Assembly (NCBI RefSeq): GCF_963675165.1
Contig: NC_087377.1
Coordinates: 8,635,122 to 8,699,121, forward strand
From: Halichondria panicea
Lineage: Eukaryota; Porifera; Demospongiae; Suberitida; Halichondriidae
Length of the DNA stretch: 64,000 nt
Direction: 5' to 3'
The notes below the pieces were generated by a model that worked only from the letters and a program-made list of their open reading frames with translations, did not search any database and was not told the DNA's origin. The translations under genes and the position numbers were made by a program. Shown here one piece after another: positions 1 to 9,832 of the stretch. Position 1 is the first letter of the stretch; every line of letters starts with the position of its first letter.

Positions 1-108
1 CTAATCATAAAACTAAACGCACAGTATGTCTGTTGCAGGTAAACAAGAGAAAATGAATTATGACCTCATGTCAAGCTTAGCGCCTGTTACAGATTCCAAC
101 CTACTCAC

Positions 109-3100
109 AGCAAATATCGGAGAGCACTCTTTGGTCTTGCTGCTGTCCTCTTTGGCCCCCCACTCAGCATGTACTCGTATGAGGTCATACGTCTCTGGCT
201 CCTCAACACAGCGAGGGTACGGGAACTTGAGCAGCGTCAGCACTCCTGAAAGGGGAAAATATGATGTGGAAGGAAATGCACAAGATATAAATTACATGTA
301 CATGCAAGCAATAAAAGTCGAAATTTTCCAGAGTATGACAGCCCACCTCTTTAAGTGCAACCACTTGCTCAAGGATAATCCCTATACATGTAGTTTTATT
401 GTAATTTGCTACGACCACCCACCCACCTGACTGGCCTCCGATGACTGGCTTGCTTGCAAAGTGCTCCCTCAGCTGCTGCACCCCAGCAAACCTTCCGAAC
501 CCGAAACAGAACTCATTTCCATCCCACCTCACAGGGAAGTGCTTCACCGTGTGCTTGGCCCTATGGGAGGGTAAGGGTGCATGGAGGGAGGTTGTGTGTA
601 TAGTGGATTCATGTAGTAGCTACTGCACTTACGTTATATGTAAGTCAGAGTGTTTTGAAATCTTACAGGGAGACTTTTACATTGGGCCAAAATCACGAAT
701 CAAGCAAATTAATATGCTACATAATACAAGTATGGCTGCATAATAGCCTAAAAGGGGGTGGTTAATATCTTTTTCAGTATTACGCTAGCTGTAGCACATA
801 CAGGCACTATAATCACCAGATACGCTTAGATCAAGATCAAGGACATTCTATGATAGTGCCGTATTTAAGGCATTAGCCTCCCTCACCTGACAGAGAGAGT
901 GTACTCCCCTGGGTTGGAGGTGCTGTCCCTCAGAAGATAGCTGCCGTCCTCACCGGTGGATATAAGAATACTCTCAGCAACATGGCGGCTGATGTTGAAG
1001 TGATACCAACTGCGGGCATGTGTGTGTGGGGGTGGATGGGGTTAGGTTACGTTTAACATGTAATTTAATCAGCAAATGTAGAAATAGCGCAAGTCATCGT
1101 GTCATGCTTGAATAGAACAGTATATAATAGCTACATGTAAGTACATTAAGAATAATTATAATTTAGACATGCATGTATTATAATTATGATGTTACAGAAT
1201 AATAATACAAGATGTTGTATCAGCTTGCATGTGTTTTTTGTACATAATTATAAATTATTGCATGCACACTAAAAATAAACGTACTCAATTTCACCATTGA
1301 GCAATTGTTTTAACAGCTGTTCTAAGCAGTTGAAATGCCAACTTAGTAACCATGGATTCTCATAATGAGTTTGAAACGACTACAGTTACAAGCCAGCTGA
1401 GCATTTTAACTATACAATTCCACGCACACATGTACATTTATAATTATTGACCACAAGACGAAGAAACCTGGAACAAAATTATCAATTTCAGTCAGTACTA
1501 CAAACCATGCTACAGGTCCCCTCTGTGCCCGCCCACTCACTCGATGTCCTCCATGTTGAGCGGCTGTTTGGACAGGTCCAAAGGAGAAGCTCCAAAGCCA
1601 CTGTCCATTGTGCTCATGCGTTCGTTCAAGCCTGTATGATGACTAGGCAACATCGCCGCAACTGTAGAGGTGTGAACGGAAATTAAAAATCAAATTACGT
1701 TACGCATTGCCATGGCAAAGTTAAGATGTCCCAAGAGAGGATACCGTATAGGTAATTTTCGTGATTTTCGTGGTTGGAGGTCTGACCACGAATACTTTAC
1801 CCACGAATGAAGCGACCTTGCCTACCTTTACCTGCAGTGCAAGCAGCTACCACGAAAATATTACCCACGAAATGTCTCAATAACAAATATTTTGTCCCCC
1901 GAAAATTACTCGCTATACGGTACTTGCCATTAACTGTATACGTTGAATGATAGGAGCTAAATTGACTATAATTATATGTATTATTTATAGTACAAGAGTG
2001 TTTCCACAGATACAACAATTGATTTCTATGCAGAATATATGGCTGTGCTAATGTACTATTAGGAGGGCTAGTACAAGATACCGTCGGCAACTGTTTGTTC
2101 ACCGGGTGAGAAAATAAACAAACAGTGCAGTGTGCAGTAAGTGGGTTAAGCGGGTGAACAAACTTCACCACTTCAGATGTCAGCTATAAATACCATACAA
2201 TCACAATATCCCCAGCCATAGTAGCCCCGTGCATACACCCACCCACCCACATCAGTAACACAATACGTCTTAAATGGTAATTATTGCACCAATAATAACA
2301 CTATTTGGCAGCGCTAACTAATGCAAAGTACTGTAGGCAAACATAGACATAGACACAAACGGCCTTAGGATCAGAGACCATACACAAATTGGCCTTAGGC
2401 TCAGGGACCTAATTGGAACTTCCACAATTTGAATGACCATCTAACAACCAATCAGACATACAATCACAGCGGACAGTTCAATTTCCTATTTCATACACAT
2501 AATTATTGTACATACAACACATAAAATTCCCTTCATAAAACCTAGTCGGCAAATACTTGACATAGTTAGGGAAGAAACTTGATAAAATTAATGATACTGC
2601 TGTCTGTGCTAATTTGTGAATTTGGAAAATATAAAATGAAGCCAAACTTATAACTGAAAGGAAGAAATCTAAGTGGAAGTCCTTGGTGTACGTACATCAT
2701 GGGGTATGTACAGAGAGCTTAGTTAAGCAGAAATGTATATTAAAATTGAAACCATGCCATCATTGATTCAATGTGTGTACTTGAAGTGGTGTGAGAGAGA
2801 CAAATACATGTACATGTACATAGCGAGGTTACCTGCATGCATGAGTGTGCAAATTAAGGCATTCTAAGGAACAATCAAGGTTTCCAAAATAGGAACCGGT
2901 TTATTCTCTTTATGCTTATTGATTGATGCTGGAACAACGTTTGAAACACATGGTCTAAAACGGTCTTCAATGATGCAAAATGTGATTGAAGACAAGTTTA
3001 TGGATGCAACTCCCCAGGCTAGATGGCATATTAAACAGTTGGCTATATTAAACTGCTGCTATTATTGGGAGCACCTTTGTAAGCCTATGTGCTTTCCCCT

Positions 3101-3672
3101 GTGGATAAACTTATTCAATTCAATATTTGGCCTTGACTGCCCCACACAAAGTGAACCGACTAAGCTGGGACACAACCTCATCTATACGTACATGTATGTC
3201 ATATCAGCCTTATTAAAGTACATAACTATTAATTTACATACCACTAGCACTACAAGCAAGTCGAAATTAAGCAAAATATTACACAAACAAATGGTAACGC
3301 AACAACCACTTAACGAGCCCACAACAACTCACTTTTGGTAGATCTTAGCTCCACTAGACCGATAGCTTCTCCGGCTGAGTCACTGCTAGAGTCACTAGAG
3401 ACACTCATGGCTCTGTGCTCACTCCCAAACGCATTAGCCATGTTTGGAGTGGAACCAGCTCTTGTTGAATATAAGCTAGATCTTTGAACGTGTAGACCTT
3501 TAGACGGCTTGCTTCGTACAGCACTAGTACTAGGAGATCTCCAAGACTGGGGACACTCAAAGTCAGGAGTATCGAACGTCAAGTGGCCTTGGTAGCTTGC
3601 CAAACGGTCACGATCATTCACATGCCTAGGTTCACTGACCTTCTGTATGATATTAGTTGGCATTCTTGACAT
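109..3672 (-). CDS. DAPP1: DAPP1/Bam32-like SH2 adaptor (5' part; PH domain off the left edge)
   Basis: Five exons join in phase on the minus strand: 3672-3333, 1661-1541, 1009-887, 560-427 and 245-109, each with GT donor and AG acceptor. The first encodes a Ser-rich leader with no recognised domain. The next encode a full SH2 domain from [10 protein letters not shown] (about residue 154), with the phosphotyrosine-binding Arg in GSYLLRDS (about residue 181) and [17 protein letters not shown] in the second half. After it comes [19 protein letters not shown], which closely resembles the human DAPP1 linker around its phosphorylated tyrosine. The last exon ends in phase 0, so the gene continues leftward, where DAPP1 has its PI(3,4)P2/PIP3-binding PH domain. 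The family is a cytosolic adaptor recruited to membranes downstream of PI3K. The start is uncertain: Met at 3672 is used, but an acceptor-like CTTTCAG at about 3710 could join an upstream exon. The leader is longer than in vertebrates. Confidence 0.85.
1743..1922. repeat. MITE, 'ATAGCG-GGTAATTTTCG' family, in DAPP1 intron 1
   Basis: Inverted ends resembling ACCGTATAGCGGGTAATTTTCG flank about 180 bp rich in CCACGAA/TTCGTGG motifs. Related full or half copies occur at 38,872-38,992, 44,817-44,882 plus 45,494-45,608, and 46,230-46,425. It has no coding capacity. Confidence 0.7.
1923..3332 (-). other. Rest of DAPP1-like intron 1, no gene seen
   Basis: AT-rich intron sequence between coding exons 1 and 2. 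It holds a short imperfect direct repeat around GGCCTTAGG (2,360-2,400) and TACATG runs. Open frames here are short and show no domain or splice support. Confidence 0.6.
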
Positions 3673-3729
3673 ATTTTCGGTTGAGGGCGTACTGTAGCTG
3701 TATGGGTGCTGAAAGTAAACAACATTCAC

Positions 3730-4049
3730 TACAGTACAGTCTAGAGCTAGCTTTGGCGGCTATGAAGTTAGCACAACATCATGTGACGTTGTGTAGGAGG
3801 GGGCGTAGCTTGTTTTAATTAATGTCAGGAATTAGCCGCCCTCTTCAGGAAGTGAGCCACACGAATTTGTTAGGTATGGATCACCAGTCTACCTAGTCTC
3901 ATGGATCAGCCCAGAGGAGGAACGCCAGGGTCAATAGGGTCACGTTTAATGAAGGATTAAACATTCTTGTTCTGGGTTCTTGACCTTTGCTGCATATAGC
4001 AGCTTAGCGCTTCTGTTCTTTATTTGCCTGCTTGGAAAGCTTACTATAC
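3730..4049. other. 5' flank of the DAPP1-like gene
   Basis: Probable promoter or 5' UTR region of the minus-strand DAPP1-like gene, ending at the TIR element that starts near 4,050. No TATA box or CpG-rich core stands out, so the promoter is assigned only by position. Confidence 0.3.
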
Positions 4050-5631
4050 CCATAGATAGTGTAGTAAGAGGGATTGGAAACGGACCGCGATTGTCGGCCA
4101 GTCCAGGCTGCGCAGGAAGTTAATTCACTGCACCGGAAGCTAATAATAGTTTCTTCACATCACCTTGGGATGGCAGCACAGATTACAGAGCAGACAGACA
4201 GCACATGAGACCTTGATAAGAGCTAGAGCTAAAGAGCAGTGATGAGCATCGAAGGTATAAGTCCAAAATACCAGTCTACATTTGTATAGCTAGCTTGCTT
4301 GTCCATTTTAATATTTGTCCCTTTTAATACAGAGAAACACTCTACTGAGATCGAGAGAAGCCACTAAGCCTCTGTTTGTGAAGACGAAGGATTCAAGATA
4401 TTTAGCAGTGCCAGCATCATGTAACTGCACTGACTTTGAGCAACAAAGTTGTAGCTATGAATGGATGATTTACAAGGGAAATACAATTTAATAGCTATCA
4501 CTTTAGCGTATTGTGTATTCACACTCTTATACTCTTAGTGTATATAGTTCATTCGATTCATAATTATAATTATGGTTGTTTGATCACATGTAAAAAAAAT
4601 AATTATGTGCATCAAATAGAAATGTAGTTAAACACTTCGAGAGGGTTCTAGCCGATTTGCTCACTCAGAAAGGCACTTGCATCAGGGAGGATGAACAGGT
4701 CTCCTACCATGTCAATGAATGATTTGACTGCAAAGGGGCGAGGGGAGTTTTAGGTTTACAATACACATTGTATATATACGTACCTGACTGTGAACTTCAG
4801 TCCTCCTTGTGGCATCACTACAGCATCTTGTTGCAGCCAGTGCACTTAGCTCCTTACGGCTAGAAACCGATTTTTCCCAGTGTCCCAGTCGTCCAGGTAT
4901 TCATTCTCCAACCCTATAGTATATATCACCCATGGGCAAGTAAACAAGACGGTAGTAACATAATAACGTATGACCAGTATATACATGTACATACGTCAAT
5001 TTGTAATTATACATGTAGACTAAACATCACAGCTACTGCCAAAATAAGGCTTTGTTCAGTCAAATGAAGGTGTCTATTGCACAATATACAGCACTCACTA
5101 TAATATAAAGGCATTTAGAAATACTCACGACAAATTATATGCCAAAGAGAGGTACGGAAAAGTGGACATAAATTTAGGTCAATTTGTCATTTTATCACCA
5201 TGTTGTGAACTTTTCTTAGTACTTAGCAGGGCCAACTCAACACCATTTCATTCCTTACCTAATTCTCTATCAACAACATCATCAATCTTTAATATTGCTT
5301 GTATAACAAAAAAGATATAGGTACAGAAAGTCATTCCAGTTTGAAAATGCCGCCAATTTCTGATATAGGACTGGTAAATAAGGTCCCAATAAATAATAAG
5401 TATCTACATGGTAAGAGAGGCTCTAATAAATACTGCTACTAGTTTTAGTGCTTTACCTTTGTCCTAGAACAGGAGAAAACCTTGTCTTTGTATCTCTGGA
5501 CGGGCGTGATTTAGCGCTTATAGCTGCGTTACGCGCAGCCTGGATTGTCCACAAGGCCCCCAAGTTCATTACATTGCATTGATAAGCCCACGTGATCCCG
5601 TTTCCAATCCCTCTTACTACACTATCTATGG
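4050..5631. mobile_element. TIR element, 1.58 kb, non-autonomous
   Basis: The sequence beginning CATAGATAGTGTAGTAAGAG at 4051 is repeated inverted, almost without mismatch over more than 30 bp, at 5598-5630, and the similarity continues inward (CCAGGCTGCGC). A shorter relative with the ends GTAGAGGGATAGGAAACG lies at 13,014-13,520. No transposase is encoded. Inside, on the minus strand, is an exon-like stretch (about 4,650-4,724): acceptor CAG, then frame VKSFIDMVGDLFILPDAS ending SEQIG and stop. An upstream segment at about 4,785-4,920 has a donor (CAG|GTACGT). I do not recognise the protein. Confidence 0.7.
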
Positions 5632-5929
5632 CCACAGAAGGCTGATTTCTATATCTTGTGGTTTTGAAGAATGCAATAAAAGGTCAAAGGTTGCAATTAA
5701 ATCCTGGATCTCCTCTCTCAAGCTGATTCCTCTGGGGCGCGATAGCTCAACCGATTTCTGTTGTGATTATAAAGAGGATCAAGCTATTGATGGTGTATAA
5801 ACTCAGGGGCGCGAGGGTAAACTCAGTTTTACATGTAAAACATAGGGCCACGTGGTGTTTTAATTAGTGACCTTTTGACACTGGCATTCCTCCTCTGGAA
5901 TCAGCCACCCTTCCTTTGGCAGTCTACCC

Positions 5930-5975
5930 TTGCCTCGAACCAGGCCGCTTTAGAAGAGGCCTGGGTTCGAGGCAA
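5930..5975. mobile_element. 46-bp hairpin MITE with 10-bp TSD
   Basis: TTGCCTCGAACCAGGCC is followed a few bases later by its inverse GGCCTGGGTTCGAGGCAA. The direct repeat CAGTCTACCC lies on both sides (5920-5929 and 5976-5985). It belongs to the TAGCCTCGATCCCAGGCC family described at 21,174 and 44,883, and is the smallest copy here. Confidence 0.75.
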
Positions 5976-5996
5976 CAGTCTACCCAAGATAGTCAG

Positions 5997-6262
5997 TATG
6001 GAGCGCCAAAGTGGACAAAAATATCGACGATTGATAGGCCAAGATCGTGAGTACATAAATCGATCCAAAAGTGGGCGCGGTCATACATTTTTGATGATCG
6101 AAAAATATTGACGATGGATAGGCCAAGATCGTTAGTACATAATCGATCCAAAAGTGGGCGCGGTCATACATTTTTGATGATCGAAAAATATCGACGATGG
6201 ATAGGCCAAGATCGTTAGTACATAATAATCGATCCAAAAGTAGGCGCGGCCATACATTTTTG
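5997..6262 (+). repeat. Left TIR with tandem subterminal repeats
   Basis: A unit of about 70 bp (ATAGGCCAAGATCG, AATCGATCCAAAAGTGGGCG, CATTTTTGATGATCGAAAAA) occurs three times in a row. These are candidate transposase-binding arrays. Confidence 0.8.
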
Positions 6263-6766
6263 ATTATAATTTATATCACACGGTGAGTCTAGTCAATCAC
6301 AATAAGTCGACAGTAGTAGTGACTAGACTAGGCTTAGCCTCGAGACCAGGTGTTTTAATCTGCCTGGATTCTAGGCTAGACTAGATCTAGGCGCTAGGCT
6401 AGGGCTGCGGTGGCGCTGGGGTGATTATTACTGGCGCATGCGTGTTAGCAAATGACCACGTGTTGTGTAGCAAGTAATATGGAGGACAAGGTCAAAGCAA
6501 CAGGCCATTAATAAGAGAACGGTTAGCCAGGCAATTTAACCCTTTCGCAACGCTGAGTCAGCACTATCGATGGCTCAACGCTGAGTCAGCACCACTCAAC
6601 ACTGTAGTCCAGAGGCTAATGGGATCTCTCAGATCTACTATTGTGCTGGACTTCTCTTAAATTGTGAGGTACCATTGCAATAATGTATCAGTGTGTGTCT
6701 GTCACTATTGTGTAAATAGTAGTAATAATTATACACAGTCATGTAAACAAGTTTTACACAATAAGA

Positions 6767-9700
6767 TTATTCACTTTGAGTTTCACAAAACTGGCACACA
6801 AAACAGTCCATGTCCATAGTAGATGTATGACTCAGTGATGGATGTGCACATAATTGATGCAGCCATGCATCACAACGAGAGCATTGTACCCAATTGATAT
6901 CGTTTGTGTTAGTTTTGTCTTCTTTTTTAAAACAAGCTGCACAAAATAATGGCTCTTGTTTTAGAAGTTGAGTGGTGAGAGAATAAATTTGCTCAATGGT
7001 TGGCTTAGCTAACCCAGTTTCTGTTTTTCTTTTTTTTTTCGTTGAAAAAAATCTCAGCTGTGATTGTTGGTTGCTATTAGGTGCAATGACTCTCTTTCTG
7101 GTCAGATTTAACGCTTTGGTATTGCTTTCCATTTGGTTTACAGCATGAAGCATTGTCGATGCTGCATTTACTAGCTTGAGCGCAGCATGAAGGGCTTCAT
7201 TGTGTGAGATTTGGGTACTGCTGTGATGAATCTCTTGTAACTTAGCTTGCAGCTTTTGACGTATTTTGTCAGTCTCTGATGTAATTGGCTGCTTTACCAG
7301 TGTAGAGAAGTACATTTCATCAATGTCATCTTTTTCCATAGGGACAATCTTGCCGGAGTGGTTCCCAGTGTCTCCTAAGCAGATCATGTGTACATGTTTA
7401 CACACAGTGCAATGGATAGTGGCATCTAGACAGGTTCACGTGTACATGTGAAAGCAGGTATTGCAGGTTGAGCAACGTAAAGGGCATTCACATTGGCTTA
7501 GAACTTTAGTTACTATATACTGCGTGTCTTGTGAGCTCTGTGAGGGTACTTTCCATTGGTTAATGCTTAGTTGCGTCTCCTTAAATCCACTTGCTTGCAT
7601 TTGAATTGCTTTTTTATGCCTTTTGTTTATTTCACAGATCCTATGTGACTGTTTCCCTTTCTCCAACTTTCTGAACCGCTCGAATATCTTGTCTCTGGCT
7701 AGTTTAAGGAGGGTTGTAACCAGGTAATCAATCCGTCTATTTTGCTTGTGCTGAAGGTAAACAACTTTCAGAGTTCGATGAAAAGTCTCTAAGTGCATGT
7801 TGGTGTTCACTGTGGTGTGACACCTGTATGCATAAGCCCATTGATCTAAGCGAGTTGTATAGTGCATCTGAAAGTAAGAGAAGAACTTCTTTTGTTTTTG
7901 ACTAACTTCTGTAATGAAGTGTTGGAGGCATAAACGAAATTTTGATTTATCTAGCTCTGTAAGGAGTAAACGGAGCTGATGGTAAATTTCTATTTGATCA
8001 CTCCTATTGGGTACATACTCTTGGAGTGCATGACGCCAAGCTCTGTCTATATGCCATGTACAGAGTAGCTTTTTGGTTTGGTTGTCTCCAAATACAGCTC
8101 TCCATGCAGTAAAGAACTGTTCTGCGTCGTCGGACATAAACCATTGAGGAGAGATGTCCCCTGTTTTCTCTTTAACAGCCTTGAAAAATTCCACAAGAAT
8201 CAAAGAGTCTTGCCGGTTTGAAATCATCCATGCAACAGGTACTCCTTCATTGTACTCGTCCAGGACGAGTAAGGTTAACAAATTAAAGTCGTACATGTTT
8301 GTACCATGAGTAGTGTCGATACACATAGTTAAAGAACCAAACTGCCTCATCATGTCCCTTTGAAATTCAGTTTGAATTCCTATAATAAAATCGTTATCAC
8401 TAACATTGTCTATTTTATGACCTTGCTTTAGTCCTTGTTGCTTGAAGATTATTACTGGGTTGTGGGTTAGTGTTGACATTTCTAGTACCCATGCTGTTAA
8501 GCTAGTTAAGTCGTTGGCATGTCTCATAATGCCCTCAATGTTGTATTGATTCTTAATGTTATGCAGGTCTTGCTTCGTGACTAAGTGCTCTCTGTGTAGC
8601 TTACCAGGTACTGAGTCATAGATGTCGTCAAGAATGCGCTCTATTGGGGTACCCTGGTATAGTTTACCAGCCATCTCCATTCGCTTGGAAGTAGGTAAGC
8701 GTAAATGAGCAAGTTGGGTACTGTGGTCGTAATGAGTTGAACAATATTTTAATACCACTTTATTGGTTAATAGGTTTATCTCCGCTCTCATATGAGCAGT
8801 ACATTGTTCACCAATTTTGCTCGTACCTTGAGTCTTGGTTTGCCTTACACCTTTACTCATACATGTGTACACTCCTGCCCGATTGCAATAGTAGTAATAT
8901 ACCTGAGTGGTTTGATATGTCTTTGGAGCACAATGCTGAATAAAGGAAGATTTGTTGGCTAATTCTTCTGCCTCCTTCCATTCCAGAAATTCATCAAAAG
9001 TATGAAAATTGGCTTCGTTCACTTCCATGTTCATATTGTGGCTCAATTGTAAATGAGCTATAAGATCAGCGATTGTCTTCAATCTACACGAAGAACATGT
9101 AAGTATAGAATAATGTAAGTAGAATACGTTTTATTATATGTTTTATTCATACCTGAATGAACATTTACTGCACGTTATTGTGCCTTCACTGAGCTGAGCT
9201 CCTTGATGGCACCTATGAATGTGCTTAGAAACACTTGGTCTGTGGGCATAACTGTTCGGGCAATGTGGGCATAGGAAACTAGATTTTTTGTTTCTGCCAT
9301 TTGAGCTCACTGTGGTCTTCGTACGTATACACGTTTTACTGACATTTGCTCTACTTGTTAGGTCTGCTAGTGGCCGTTTCTTGAGTGTGGCCAATGAGTT
9401 GCTCGACAATACTGGAGCCAAAGACAATTGCCGGTGAGACGATTGTGATGTATGTGAGGTAGTCGTTGGTTTTGCCTGGTGAGTAGTATTATCCCCTTTA
9501 AGAATTTTGGCACAGTGAGAGACTGGTTTCGATGTTTGGATAGATGTAGAACTCGTAGATGGTAACACACTTACTCTAGGTTCATATGGTGATGCAACCT
9601 TACTATCCATGACCTGTTTTTGTTTTGTTGGGGAGGTATCTACCTTTTGAAAAGACGCGTCTGTGGTAATTATCCGACAGTGGAGTCTCTTAGCTCTATT

Positions 9701-9775
9701 TGGCTCTAGGTACACAGGCTGGTATTTAAATTCAGGGGGTACATCACTCCTAAGAAGTGCATTCCGTGCGTTCAT
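6767..9775 (-). pseudogene. MULE transposase with C2H2, SWIM and PHD zinc fingers; one in-frame stop
   Basis: Exon 1 (9775-9153) and exon 2 (9083-6767) join in phase across GTATGA...GTAG. Order: a Ser/Thr-rich N-terminus; C2H2 finger FLCPHCPNSYAHRPSVSKH; a second finger created by the splice (CSKCSFR + LKTIADLIAHLQLSH); a FLYWCH/GCM-like Cys-His region; then the MULE DDE core. Candidate catalytic residues are Asp in CIDTTHG (about 464), Asp in MSDDAEQFF (about 526), then CTWHIDRAW and Glu in MHLETFHRTLK (about 640). The C-terminus has a SWIM-type run (QCECPLRC...CFHMYT), an in-frame TGA at 7436-7438, then a PHD finger (PLFCAACF...WLHQLC...CQFC). The frame is otherwise open, so this is a nearly intact transposase with one nonsense change. 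It would act in the nucleus on the 6500/12,841 ends. Confidence 0.85.
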
Positions 9776-9832
9776 AGAGCTGTGCAGATTGTCAACGCAT
9801 TATTATCACACCAACCATAATTTATATTTTCC

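Noticed and set aside
26-430. Plus-strand 134-codon frame over the DAPP1 exons
   Set aside because: It overlaps the minus-strand SH2 exons, which have strong homology and splice-phase support.
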